NCBI RefSeq assembly: GCF_001465835.2
Contig: NZ_CP013661.2
Span: 2,100,501 to 2,164,500, forward strand
Origin: Planococcus kocurii
GTDB lineage: Bacteria; Bacillota; Bacilli; Bacillales_A; Planococcaceae
DNA: 64,000 bases
Direction of reading: 5' to 3'
Numbering within the stretch: position 1 is the stretch's first letter; the number at the start of each line of letters is the position of its first letter. Shown here one piece after another: positions 50,452-59,291 of the stretch. The position numbers and the translations under genes were made by a program. The notes under the pieces were generated by a model. It had not been told where the DNA came from and did not search any database. It was given only the letters and a program-made list of their open reading frames with translations.

Positions 50452-52840
50452 CTTTGTCCGCCCCCTTTCCCAGCTTTAAACGGATTAATGTATAGACACC
50501 GAGTCCGGCAATAAACAAGACCAGTGATTCAAGCATCGTATCGAAAGCGCGGAAATCACCCAGAATCGCATTGACGATGTTGTCTCCTCCTGTCAGTTCA
50601 TAGGAATTTTCAAAATAACCAGAAATGCTGTCAAATAATGTGCCACTATTAACTGTTAGGCCAATCAACGTAACTGTGACACCGGCTCCGATGGCAATCA
50701 TCGCATTCCGAACTTTAATCCATTTTGGAGAATCTTCTTTTGTCCATTCCGGTAAAAAGTGAAAGCAGAGAAGAAATAAGGCGGTAGTTACGGTTTCAAT
50801 AACCAATTGCGTCAATGCCAAATCGGGTGCTCGGAACAACACAAAGAAAATAGCGATGGAAAAGCCCAGCACACCATTTAGCAAGATGGCTGTAAGGCGA
50901 GATTTTGCAAATAGGATAGCGATGGCCGCGATGGCCATCACCACAACTAGCATGCCTTCATAAAAACTAATGGGCGAGTCCGCTGTCAGATCAATTGATA
51001 ACGCACCAGTAAAAATCAAGGCCCCCCCAGAAGTTACGATGAAAAAAACAAAGATATAGGCAAAATAAGTAGGCAGATGACCTGTCATGTAACGCGTAGT
51101 CAGCCAATTGGCTACGCGTTTCAAATCCTTTAGAAAAGAATTGTACAGTACAGTAAAATTCCATCCTGCTGGCTGAAGCAGGTAAATCTTATGCCAACTG
51201 CGGAAAGTAAGGAAAAGAAAAGTACCGACTACTATAATCCCCAGTGTCATAAACAATTCCGTATTAAAACCGTGCCATGCTGAAATTTGCGGAGCCGCTC
51301 CTGAAATTCCAGGAATAATGCCACTCATCGCAGGTTTCAGTAAATAGTCACCGAGCAGATTAGGGACGAAAAACAGACTCACAATCAATATGCAGAGAAT
51401 AGCTGGAGAAATGAGCATGCCAATTGATGGCTCTATTGGCTTGCGATCCAACTTCTTTAATTGTGGTGTTCCGAAAAAAGTGCGGAACACGAAAATCATG
51501 CTATAGATAAAAGTAAAGACAGAAGCAATCCAAGCAATTACTGGAATCAGCAACCCCCATGTAGAAACACCAAAAGCGGGGAGACTGACCGCATCAACTG
51601 TCGCTGTGAAAAACATCTCTTTACTCAAAAATCCGTTAAGGAACGGCAGTCCAGCCATCGAAAAGCTACCAATAACAGCGAATGTAAACGTGATAGGCAA
51701 AAATGCCGAAAGGCCACCTAATCGCCGTATATCACGAGTTCCAACTTGGTGATCGATAATGCCGACGACCATAAAAAGCGCACCTTTAAATGTGGAATGG
51801 TTGACCATATGGAATAAGGCGGCAAAAATAGCTAAGCCGTACAAAGCACCTCGCTCACCATCACCAAAATGCAAAGCCGCTGAACCGAGGCCGAATAGAC
51901 TCATGATCAAGCCGAGTTGACTGATTGTGGAATAGGCAAGCAACGCCTTCAAATCTGTTTGCCGCACAGCGCAGAAGGCTCCCCAGAACAGGGTGACAAG
52001 TCCAACGATGGTCACCGTCCAAAACCAGGCAGCAGTGCCGCCGAAAATCGGTATAAAACGAGCAACCAAATAAAGTCCGGCTTTCACCATCGTCGCTGAA
52101 TGAAGATAAGCGCTGACGGGTGTTGGTGCTTCCATCGCATCGGGCAACCAAATATGGAAGGGGAACTGTGCCGATTTTGTAAATGCTCCGAGCAGCACTA
52201 GGAACATAGCTGGATAAAACAGGGCGTAATCTGTATACTGGCCGATGACAGCAATAGTTTCCCTGATGCTGAAAGTACCAGTCATCGAATGCAACATTAA
52301 AAATCCAGCAAGCATTCCGAAACCACCGAAGACGGTAATTAACAATGACTTTTGAGCACCATAACGGGAATTTTTGCGATGATACCAAAAAGCAATCAGC
52401 AAGAAAGAAGAAATACTGGTTAATTCCCAGAAAATATACAGAACAAGGAGGTTATCAGATAGGACGACTCCGAGCATAGCGCCCATAAATAGCAACAGAT
52501 AAGCGTAAAAATGAGGGAATGAGTCGGATGATGATAAATAATAGATGGAGTAAAGAACGACAAGGCTTCCCATACCGGTAATCAATAAAGCCATGATCAA
52601 ACTGAGGCCATCAAGATAAGCGGTAAAGTTAATGCCTAATGAAGGAATCCAATCGACTGTCTGGATGAAAGTTTCACCATTTGCAACAGCGGGAATTTGG
52701 ATGACGAACACAACAAACAAAGTGAGTGGGACGAGTAGCACGAGCCAGCCAATATGCAACGAGCCTATTCGTTTATGTATGAGTGGAATCAGAGCAGTAG
52801 CAATAAAAGGAATGAAGATAGCTAAAATCAATAGATGCAC
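50438..52840 (-). CDS. mrpA: Na+/H+ antiporter subunit MrpA
   Basis: An 800-residue, about 20-helix subunit. The N-terminal two thirds match NuoL (DGLSLIMALLITGMGSLVVLYS, FWELTSISSFLLIAFWYH with the key Glu, PTPVSAYLHSATMVKAGLYL). The C-terminal part is the MrpA-specific extension with ILLNGVLGFSIAIFFVLFRAPDLALTQLVIETVTTALF. GTG 52840 is chosen because AGGAGG lies 7 bases upstream and the product has the same length as B. subtilis MrpA; the frame continues about 50 codons further. The seven-gene mrp set gives Na+ extrusion and alkaline pH homeostasis. Confidence 0.95.
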   Translation of the reverse strand: MHLLILAIFIPFIATALIPLIHKRIGSLHIGWLVLLVPLTLFVVFVIQIPAVANGETFIQTVDWIPSLGINFTAYLDGLSLIMALLITGMGSLVVLYSIYYLSSSDSFPHFYAYLLLFMGAMLGVVLSDNLLVLYIFWELTSISSFLLIAFWYHRKNSRYGAQKSLLITVFGGFGMLAGFLMLHSMTGTFSIRETIAVIGQYTDYALFYPAMFLVLLGAFTKSAQFPFHIWLPDAMEAPTPVSAYLHSATMVKAGLYLVARFIPIFGGTAAWFWTVTIVGLVTLFWGAFCAVRQTDLKALLAYSTISQLGLIMSLFGLGSAALHFGDGERGALYGLAIFAALFHMVNHSTFKGALFMVVGIIDHQVGTRDIRRLGGLSAFLPITFTFAVIGSFSMAGLPFLNGFLSKEMFFTATVDAVSLPAFGVSTWGLLIPVIAWIASVFTFIYSMIFVFRTFFGTPQLKKLDRKPIEPSIGMLISPAILCILIVSLFFVPNLLGDYLLKPAMSGIIPGISGAAPQISAWHGFNTELFMTLGIIVVGTFLFLTFRSWHKIYLLQPAGWNFTVLYNSFLKDLKRVANWLTTRYMTGHLPTYFAYIFVFFIVTSGGALIFTGALSIDLTADSPISFYEGMLVVVMAIAAIAILFAKSRLTAILLNGVLGFSIAIFFVLFRAPDLALTQLVIETVTTALFLLCFHFLPEWTKEDSPKWIKVRNAMIAIGAGVTVTLIGLTVNSGTLFDSISGYFENSYELTGGDNIVNAILGDFRAFDTMLESLVLFIAGLGVYTLIRLKLGKGADKDEHQ

Positions 52841-53152
52841 AGCAGAACCTCCTGTATTGGAATAGACGAGCAATTGTGTATGGAAAAGCCATTGAGCGGG
52901 TATATATAAAGGAAAAAATTTTGCTTTTTTAGTAAGATGATTGAAGTACGCAACACAATCATTGTAAATTATACAGGAAGTCCACAGACTTTTCATTTGC
53001 TAGCCAATACTGAATTGAAAAATGCTGAAAATCTATAGGGATAGAAAGTTTAAAATTGGCCATAATCTCTTGATTTTCTACAACAGAAGAAGTATAATTT
53101 CATAGTTTTGAATGTCAGGATAGGAATGATATTTTCAGGGGGGTGAACATAA
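52841..53152. other. Divergent promoter region of mrp and the USP gene
   Basis: About 310 AT-rich bases. On the minus strand TATAAT occurs about 130 bases before mrpA without a good -35, so the mrp promoter is not settled. On the plus strand a clear promoter serves the universal stress protein gene (listed separately). No terminator or riboswitch is visible. Confidence 0.5.
53070..53098 (+). promoter_or_regulatory. Sigma-A promoter of the USP gene
   Basis: TTGATT (53070-53075), a 17-base spacer and a perfect TATAAT (53093-53098), about 55 bases before the start codon. Confidence 0.75.
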
Positions 53153-53842
53153 ATGAAAAAAATCAGAGGACGAATGGATGAAAGCATTCTGGTGTGCGTT
53201 TTTTACGGACCGAATGGAGAGCGATTAATCAATAGAGGAAATAAACTGGCTACCATGCTAGATTGTCCCTTGTATATTCTAACGGTAGATGCAGCGTCCG
53301 TTGATGAATTTGACGCTCAGAAAGCATCTTATATTGAAAGATGGAAAGAGCTTGCCGAAGAGTACGAAGCTGAAGAATTTATTGTTCGTGATAATGAAAA
53401 ACGCCCCTCTGCAAAAGTGATTGCGGAAGTGGCTCATAAATTCAATATTACGCAAATTGTTATGGGGCAGACTGCTAAAAGCAGATGGGAAGAAATTACT
53501 AAAGGTTCGTTCCTTAACATGCTACTGCGCGAAATTCCGTTTGTAGATTTGCATGTCGTTTCATTGGCACGCACAGTAAAAGGTGTCGAAGGAGACGAGT
53601 TTGAAAAAGGGGTTCGCTGTTACTTGGTAAAAGACGAGAACAGCTATAAAATTAACTTTACACAATCAAAAAACTGTCAGCTTGAAGGGATTTTCTTTAA
53701 AGAAATCGGTACCGATTTTGATAACGGGGTCTTTAAGTTTATGCATGATAATAAATTGTATCAGGTAGAAGTAACAGAAGATCGGATCGATTTGCCTGAA
53801 GTTATTGATAAGTGCTTAGACAAAGAATTGGTAAGAAAATAA
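53153..53842 (+). CDS. KdpD-type universal stress protein domain, stand-alone
   Basis: 229 residues. Residues 8-140 have the USP fold of the kind in the KdpD sensor kinase (ESILVCVFYGPNGERLINRGNKLA; AEVAHKFNITQIVMGQTAKSRWEEITKGSFLNMLL; FVDLHVVS). The remaining 90 residues form a separate domain with no known motif (GVRCYLVKDENSYKINFTQ ... FMHDNKLYQVEVTE). There is no kinase part. GGGGGGTG precedes the ATG. Divergent from the mrp operon, so a role in cation or pH response is plausible but only inferred from position. Confidence 0.78.
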   Translation: MKKIRGRMDESILVCVFYGPNGERLINRGNKLATMLDCPLYILTVDAASVDEFDAQKASYIERWKELAEEYEAEEFIVRDNEKRPSAKVIAEVAHKFNITQIVMGQTAKSRWEEITKGSFLNMLLREIPFVDLHVVSLARTVKGVEGDEFEKGVRCYLVKDENSYKINFTQSKNCQLEGIFFKEIGTDFDNGVFKFMHDNKLYQVEVTEDRIDLPEVIDKCLDKELVRK

Positions 53843-53848
53843 ATCCAC

Positions 53849-53889
53849 TAACAAAAGGCTGCTTCGCCACTGGAGCAGTCTTTTGTTTA
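53849..53889 (+). terminator. Rho-independent terminator
   Basis: AACAAAAG-CTGCT / AGCAG-CTTTTGTT with one bulge and a T-rich end. Confidence 0.78.
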
Positions 53890-53912
53890 GTTAAAAGGAG
53901 AATCAGTAAATC

Positions 53913-54554
53913 ATGAAGAAGACTAAAAGATTAGCACCCATTCTTCCAAAGGAATTAGAAACGTGTTCTTTTGTTGAAGCTTTAGATGATCAGTACATAA
54001 GCAATTGCCGAATTTCACAGGAGACCATTGATTTTAGTACAGAAGAAGCTCTTCATATCGATCGGGTCGTTTTTGAAAACGTTCATTTTCTTGAAACGGT
54101 TTGGCCGCGTTCAGAATTTGTTGATGTTGTTTTTTTGAATTGTGATTTGTCGAATATGGATATGAGTCGTGCGGTTTTTCACCGAACTGAATTCCGCAAT
54201 TCTAAATTGCTCGGCACAAATTTTGCGGAAGCCGGAATTCGTCATACTCTTTTTGATGAGTGTGTGATGAATTATGCAACTTTCGGTTTTTCTCTATGCA
54301 ATACAGTGAGTTTTGTTTCTTCTTCTCTGCGTTTTGCAGACTTTTATGAGATGGAATTAAAGAGCAGTGAATTCAGTATGTGCGATATGAACGATATTAA
54401 TTTTACAGAAACGAGTTTAAAGGGAATCGATCTGAGTACCAATACTTTTGAAAGCATCCAAGTATCGATTGAAAAATTGCGGGGCTGTAAAGTATCACCC
54501 GATCAAGCCATCGCCTTTGCACGACAAATGGGGTTGGTTGTCGAAAATAGGTAA
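53913..54554 (+). CDS. Pentapeptide repeat-containing protein
   Basis: 213 residues. From about 50 to 180 the protein is built of A(D/N)LxX-type repeats (VVFLNCDLSNMDMSRAVF, FRNSKLLGTNFAEAG, FEMELKSSEF-like, DINFTETSLKGIDLSTN), which form a right-handed quadrilateral beta helix. Some such proteins protect gyrase; others have no known role. The function is not predictable here. AAAGGAGA precedes the ATG. Single gene followed by several hairpins. Confidence 0.87.
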   Translation: MKKTKRLAPILPKELETCSFVEALDDQYISNCRISQETIDFSTEEALHIDRVVFENVHFLETVWPRSEFVDVVFLNCDLSNMDMSRAVFHRTEFRNSKLLGTNFAEAGIRHTLFDECVMNYATFGFSLCNTVSFVSSSLRFADFYEMELKSSEFSMCDMNDINFTETSLKGIDLSTNTFESIQVSIEKLRGCKVSPDQAIAFARQMGLVVENR

Positions 54555-54578
54555 TCTTATAGAAGACATAAGAAAATA

Positions 54579-54632
54579 AGGGACTGCATTCAAAAGGTCA
54601 TGAACAATGACTTTGAATGCAGCCCCTTTTGT
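54579..54632 (+). terminator. Long terminator hairpin after the pentapeptide gene
   Basis: ACTGCATTCAAA / TTTGAATGCAG with an inner GTCAT / ATGAC stem and a short T-tract. Confidence 0.7.
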
Positions 54633-54644
54633 CGGCCGGGATTC

Positions 54645-54690
54645 AAAAAAACAGACGGAGAAAAAGATTTTCTTTTTCTCCGTCTGTTTT
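54645..54690. terminator. Second hairpin with T-tract
   Basis: AAACAGACGGAGAAAAAG / CTTTTTCTCCGTCTGTTT, an 18-bp perfect stem. A and T runs on both sides allow action in either direction. Confidence 0.8.
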
Positions 54691-54719
54691 ATGTTAGGGG
54701 CTTATGGACAGCCTCATGT

Positions 54720-54832
54720 TTTTATTATAAGCCATTTCCGCTTTTCTAAGGATCTAGAAGTCACTCTGACTATGCGACTAAAAACACGTCGCACAGTCAG
54801 AGCGTCTTATGCTTGTCGGGGCTTCATGGCTG
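54720..54832. repeat. Dispersed hairpin element
   Basis: A stem CTCTGACT-TGCGAC / GTCGCA-AGTCAGAG (54766-54804) around a short A-rich loop lies between the words TTCCGCTTTTCTAAGG, AGAAGTCACT and CGTCTTATGCTTGTCGGGGC. I recall intergenic blocks with this layout (CGTCTTATGC ... TCACT flanking a variable hairpin) in many Bacillaceae and Planococcaceae. Non-coding. There is no T-tract next to the stem. Confidence 0.5.
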
Positions 54833-54840
54833 CTTCTGCT

Positions 54841-56340
54841 TTAACGAACGCCTTTCATAAATCCTTGAATGCGTGGTGCGAAGATGAACAATAGGATGCT
54901 GAGGGCGATGGAAGCTCCCCCGATGATTCCAAAGTACATCATTTCATTTTCTACTGTATAGAACTTAACTAACTGCGCATTGATTGCTTGAGCGGCAGCA
55001 TTTGAAAGGAACCACAGACTCATCGTTTGCGCTGAGAAAGCGGCAGGTGCTAATTTGGTTGTTGCCGATAGTCCTACTGGAGACAGGCAAAGTTCGCCAA
55101 GTACGACGATGAAATAACTTAGAACCAACCAAAGTGGGTTGACTAGTGCTGAAGCGCCACCAAAATAAGCAGGTAATAAGATTACCAAGAATGATAATCC
55201 GGCAAACAACAGGCCGAGTGAAAATTTCTGTGGAATAGATGGTTGTTTGCTTCCAAGTTTAACCCATAGCCAAGCGAAGACCGGGGCCAGCATAATGATG
55301 AATAATGGATTTAAAGACTGAAACCAGGCAGGAGAAATAGTGATTCCTGCAAATTCAAGGTCCGTACGAGTATCCGCATACGCAGCAAGAATCGTTGAAC
55401 CTTGTTCTTGAATCGCCCAGAACATGACTGAGGCGATAAACAATGGAATATAAGCCAGTAGATGTGAACGTTCCACATCGGTTGTTTTTTTACTGCGGTA
55501 CATAACTGTGAAATAAACGGTCGGAATCAAAATACCTAAAATACCAACAATCGCAACGAAGCTGTCAAAAGTTAGTAATCCAGTTGGAATACCGATAGCA
55601 ACAACTGCTGCAATAACTAACGTAGCAATCGTGAAAATTTTAATCGTTCTCTTACGTTCCGATGGCAACAAAGGATTGGGTACAACAGTTCCTGCCAAAC
55701 CAAGATTTTTCTTTTTAGTAGCTAAAAATATTACCAAACCTAAGAACATGCCGACAGCTGCAAGACTGAAACCTAGATGGAAGCTGATTTGCATGCCGAC
55801 AGTACCAACGATTAGCGGGGCAAGAAACCCACCCATATTGATCCCCATATAGAAAATACTAAAGCCTGCATCGCGGCGGTCATCGTTTTCAGCGTAAATT
55901 TCACCTACAACACTGGATACGTTTGGTTTCAAAAGACCCGTACCTAGAACAATAAGCACCATAGAAACGAAGAATAAAGCAAGGTTTCCAGGGATCGCTA
56001 AAGCAATGTGTCCGAGCATGATGAGAACGCCACCATAAAATACAGCTCTCGACGTACCAAATATTCGATTGGCTAACCAGCCGCCGATAATTCCAGACAT
56101 ATAAACAAGTGATCCATATACAGACATGATGGATAGTGCAGTCGTTTTATCTAGACCAAGACCACCTGCGGACATTTCGTAGTACATATAAAAAACTAGA
56201 ATAGCTCTCATCCCATAGTAGGAGAACCGTTCCCAGAACTCTGTGAAGAATAACGTAAATAGTCCTTTGGGATGACCAAAAAAGCCTTTTTGAGGAACAC
56301 TTTCAACAATTTCTTGCCTTGAATACTTTTCAGACATCAT
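54841..56340 (-). CDS. POT/PTR-family di- and tripeptide:H+ symporter
   Basis: A 499-residue transporter with about 14 helices. GLFTLFFTEFWERFSYYGMRAILVFYM contains the ExxER/K motif of helix 1, and FSIFYMGINMGGFLAPLIVG is the PTR signature; WFLSNAAAQAINAQLV follows near the end. It resembles DtpT (YclF-like). It takes up di- and tripeptides. ATG 56340 and ATG 56337 both follow GGAGG; the frame is open a little further. Single gene. Confidence 0.92.
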   Translation of the reverse strand: MMSEKYSRQEIVESVPQKGFFGHPKGLFTLFFTEFWERFSYYGMRAILVFYMYYEMSAGGLGLDKTTALSIMSVYGSLVYMSGIIGGWLANRIFGTSRAVFYGGVLIMLGHIALAIPGNLALFFVSMVLIVLGTGLLKPNVSSVVGEIYAENDDRRDAGFSIFYMGINMGGFLAPLIVGTVGMQISFHLGFSLAAVGMFLGLVIFLATKKKNLGLAGTVVPNPLLPSERKRTIKIFTIATLVIAAVVAIGIPTGLLTFDSFVAIVGILGILIPTVYFTVMYRSKKTTDVERSHLLAYIPLFIASVMFWAIQEQGSTILAAYADTRTDLEFAGITISPAWFQSLNPLFIIMLAPVFAWLWVKLGSKQPSIPQKFSLGLLFAGLSFLVILLPAYFGGASALVNPLWLVLSYFIVVLGELCLSPVGLSATTKLAPAAFSAQTMSLWFLSNAAAQAINAQLVKFYTVENEMMYFGIIGGASIALSILLFIFAPRIQGFMKGVR

Positions 56341-56747
56341 ACTAACCTCCAATTGTTTATTCTAACATAATACTTTTTTTAGTTGAAAAAATCAAAATTT
56401 ATTTTTCTTTAGTATATAAAAGTTCTTTTTCTTGAATAAAGTAAGAAGAAAATAAAATAAGTTTTTTTAGAATAGTTATTAAATTCAAATTTTATTTTAA
56501 GGTAATTTGCAACTCAAAGAATTTTTTTCTTAAAAGAGTCTATTTACCTGCTATTTGAAATCTTTTTTAATATGATAAATTTAGTGGATATAAAAAACTA
56601 AGTAATTACCACAATTAGGGATTTGTAGATGGTGTTCACTAATTATTCACATTTTTTTAAAGAATTATCCAAAAAAGATTGTGAAAAAGCGCAAGGTGCA
56701 GTATATTTAAAATAGTTAGAATATTATTTAGGGAGCAGGAGTATACA
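56341..56747. other. Very AT-rich intergenic region
   Basis: About 400 bases between divergent genes with unusually high A+T and many A and T tracts (56380-56580). No coding frame, riboswitch or strong terminator seen. Possible -10 elements are too many to choose from. Confidence 0.5.
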
Positions 56748-57104
56748 ATGAAACAATTAAGTAAACGAATCAAGGACTTAAGAGAAGCTAAAGGACTATC
56801 TACTGAAGAATTGGCAGAAGCAATCGGCTTTGCAAAAAGTACGGTTTGGGCTTATGAAAGTGGGAAAAAACAAGTCTCTGTAGTGCATCTTGAAAGACTT
56901 GCTGATTATTTTGAGATTTCGGTCGACAGTTTGTTGGATCGCGACGAACGGACTATCAATGTTGATCTTCAAAATACTAGTTTCTTAAATGACTACAATT
57001 TAATGCTAGATGACCAGCCACTAAACCAAACTGAGATTGCTGAGGCTGCATCATTCATTCAAGTTAAACGGCGTATGGGCAGTTATGGAGCCGCGACTTC
57101 TTGA
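56748..57104 (+). CDS. XRE-family helix-turn-helix regulator
   Basis: 118 residues. Residues 3-62 are a Cro/CI-type helix-turn-helix (LSKRIKDLREAKGLSTEELAEAIGFAKSTVWAYESGKKQV, then HLERLADYFEISVDSLLDR). The C-terminal 50 residues are short and acidic with no known motif. GGGAGCAGG precedes the ATG. It stands alone before recQ; its targets are unknown. There is no phage gene nearby. Confidence 0.85.
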   Translation: MKQLSKRIKDLREAKGLSTEELAEAIGFAKSTVWAYESGKKQVSVVHLERLADYFEISVDSLLDRDERTINVDLQNTSFLNDYNLMLDDQPLNQTEIAEAASFIQVKRRMGSYGAATS

Positions 57105-57260
57105 TTGCTTGATGAGTTAATAAAATGTCCGCTCCTTTTAAATTGGAGTGGGCATTTTTTTGCGTGTGCCTTCCATTTCTTCTTAAGATTCTGTCACAGA
57201 AAAAGGTGCGGAAATGTGGTAAGCTAACTCATACGATACGAGTATTAGGAGTGTTCTATT

Positions 57261-59033
57261 TTGTTGGAAAGCGCAAAAAAATTACTGCAGTCCCATTTTG
57301 GTTATGAGTCCTTTCGAGTAGGTCAAGAGCAAGCTATTACGCAAGTATTTGAAGGACATAATTCGATTTGCGTCATGCCGACAGGCGGAGGGAAATCTAT
57401 GTGCTACCAAATTCCAGCGCTTGTTATGGAAGGCACCACCATTGTCGTGTCACCATTGATTTCACTGATGAAAGACCAAGTAGATGCACTTTTGGCCGCT
57501 GGTATTCCGGCGGCTTATATAAATAGTTCTCTCGATTTTGATGAAGTGAGAGAAACGTTAATGGACGTACAGCGTGGAGCGATCAAATTACTGTATATTG
57601 CACCTGAGCGATTGGATTCAGAGATGTTCCTTAATGAATTGCAAGGCGTTCATGTGCCGTTGATTGCTGTCGATGAAGCTCATTGTATTTCACAATGGGG
57701 GCATGACTTCCGTCCGAGTTACCGGTTGATTAGCCGGATGACAGAATTGTTTCCGAACAATCCGACAGTACTGGCTCTGACTGCCACTGCAACACCTCAA
57801 GTGCGGGAAGACATTTGCCGAATTTTGAACATTGAAGAGCAGCATACAATCATGACGGGATTTGAACGACCTAATTTAACATTTTCCGTCATACGAGGGC
57901 AAGATCGTGAGCGATTCGTGAAAGAATATGTGGTAAAAAACGATAAGGAAGCCGGAATCATTTATGCGGCTACTCGTAAAACAGTAGACTCGGTATACGA
58001 AATGCTACTTAAAAAAGGCATTAAAGCGGCCAAGTATCATGCCGGTATGCCTGATCATGAAAGAAAGAGTGGTCAAGAGCGTTTTCTGAATGATGAAGTG
58101 ACGGTCATGGTTGCCACCAATGCATTTGGAATGGGGATAGACAAATCCAATATTCGGTTTGTTATTCATTACCAGCTTCCGAAAAACATGGAAAGTTATT
58201 ATCAGGAAGCAGGACGTGCTGGGCGAGACGGCCTGCCAAGTGAGTGTATTGTGTTATATGCTTCGCAGGACGTTCAAACGCAGCGGTTTTTAATTGATCA
58301 AGCACAAGATCCTAGCCGCATTCCAGGAGAATTAGTGAAATTACAGGCAATGGTCGATTACTGTCATACAGAAAGTTGCCTCCAACAATTTATCATTCAC
58401 TATTTTGGAGATACCGCAGCAGAAACGTGTGGGCATTGTGGAAGTTGTATAGATGATCGTGAAAGCTTAGATGTTACTAAAGACGTTCAGATGGTTTTGT
58501 CGTGTGTCATTCGGATGGGGCAGAAGTTCGGTAAAGTGATGACAGCTCAAGTGTTGACCGGGTCACGCAATAAAAAAGTGTTAGATTTCAAGTTCGATAA
58601 GCTGTCAACATACGGAATTTTAAAACACCAAAACTCCAAAGAAGTTTCGAATTTAATCGAATTCATGATTTCACAAGAATTATTAGCGGTCGAACAAGGC
58701 TCATTCCCAACTATCTACGTTCCAGCTGGGGGCAGAGATGTCTTGCTCGGTAAACGTCAGGTCCTTAGAAAAGGAGCAGTCGTGACAAAGCAAATCGCTG
58801 CTAACGATCCTTTATTCGAAGAATTACGTGTAGTACGGAAAAGTTTGGCTGATAAAGATGGTGTTCCACCTTTCGTTATTTTTTCTGATAAGACTTTGCA
58901 AGATATGGTAGCTAGAAGACCGCAGAATGATGCTGAATTTTTGGAAGTCAATGGAGTAGGTGCCAACAAACTTGAAAAGTATGGCGATGCCTTTTTACAA
59001 GCAATCCATTCGTTTGATGCTCCAAATAAATGA
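57261..59033 (+). CDS. recQ: ATP-dependent DNA helicase RecQ
   Basis: 590 residues with the full RecQ plan. Walker A is TGGGKS (41-46) and Walker B DEAHCISQWGHDFRPSY holds the aromatic-rich loop. The helicase C-domain ends in YYQEAGRAGRDGLPS, the RecQ zinc site uses CHTESC-type and CGHCGSC cysteines, a winged helix follows, and an HRDC domain occupies about 515-585. It unwinds DNA at stalled forks and during recombination. TTG start after AGGAG. Monocistronic with its own terminator. Confidence 0.95.
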   Translation: MLESAKKLLQSHFGYESFRVGQEQAITQVFEGHNSICVMPTGGGKSMCYQIPALVMEGTTIVVSPLISLMKDQVDALLAAGIPAAYINSSLDFDEVRETLMDVQRGAIKLLYIAPERLDSEMFLNELQGVHVPLIAVDEAHCISQWGHDFRPSYRLISRMTELFPNNPTVLALTATATPQVREDICRILNIEEQHTIMTGFERPNLTFSVIRGQDRERFVKEYVVKNDKEAGIIYAATRKTVDSVYEMLLKKGIKAAKYHAGMPDHERKSGQERFLNDEVTVMVATNAFGMGIDKSNIRFVIHYQLPKNMESYYQEAGRAGRDGLPSECIVLYASQDVQTQRFLIDQAQDPSRIPGELVKLQAMVDYCHTESCLQQFIIHYFGDTAAETCGHCGSCIDDRESLDVTKDVQMVLSCVIRMGQKFGKVMTAQVLTGSRNKKVLDFKFDKLSTYGILKHQNSKEVSNLIEFMISQELLAVEQGSFPTIYVPAGGRDVLLGKRQVLRKGAVVTKQIAANDPLFEELRVVRKSLADKDGVPPFVIFSDKTLQDMVARRPQNDAEFLEVNGVGANKLEKYGDAFLQAIHSFDAPNK

Positions 59034-59048
59034 ATAACCATAAACAAG

Positions 59049-59078
59049 GAAAACCTCAAATAATAGTGAGGTTTTTTT
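59049..59078 (+). terminator. Rho-independent terminator after recQ
   Basis: AAAACCTCA / TGAGGTTTT with an 8-base loop and a T-tract. Confidence 0.85.
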
Positions 59079-59151
59079 ATTTTGAAAATAATAAGTATGC
59101 ATAAATATACATTAAATTGCTATGGAAAATAGTGTTCAATACTATGTTAAG

Positions 59152-59165
59152 TGGAAGCGTTTTCA
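59152..59165 (+). promoter_or_regulatory. cre site (CcpA) before gltB
   Basis: TGGAAGCGTTTTCA matches 13 of 14 positions of TGWAANCGNTNWCA. It lies 53 bases upstream of the gltB -35. Catabolite control of glutamate synthase is known in B. subtilis; an upstream position would allow activation or indirect effects. Confidence 0.6.
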
Positions 59166-59217
59166 ATTGGGTCATAGGGATTTGGCTTTATAAATTTTAT
59201 TTTTTTACTCTATCGAA

Positions 59218-59247
59218 TTGTATATATATTCAGACTTATGATATACT
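59218..59247 (+). promoter_or_regulatory. Sigma-A promoter of gltB
   Basis: TTGTAT (59218-59223), an 18-base spacer and TATACT (59242-59247), 45 bases before the start codon. Confidence 0.55.
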
Positions 59248-59291
59248 ATCAAAATATTATGACACTTGAGTGTTATGAAGGAGGCGGTTTG

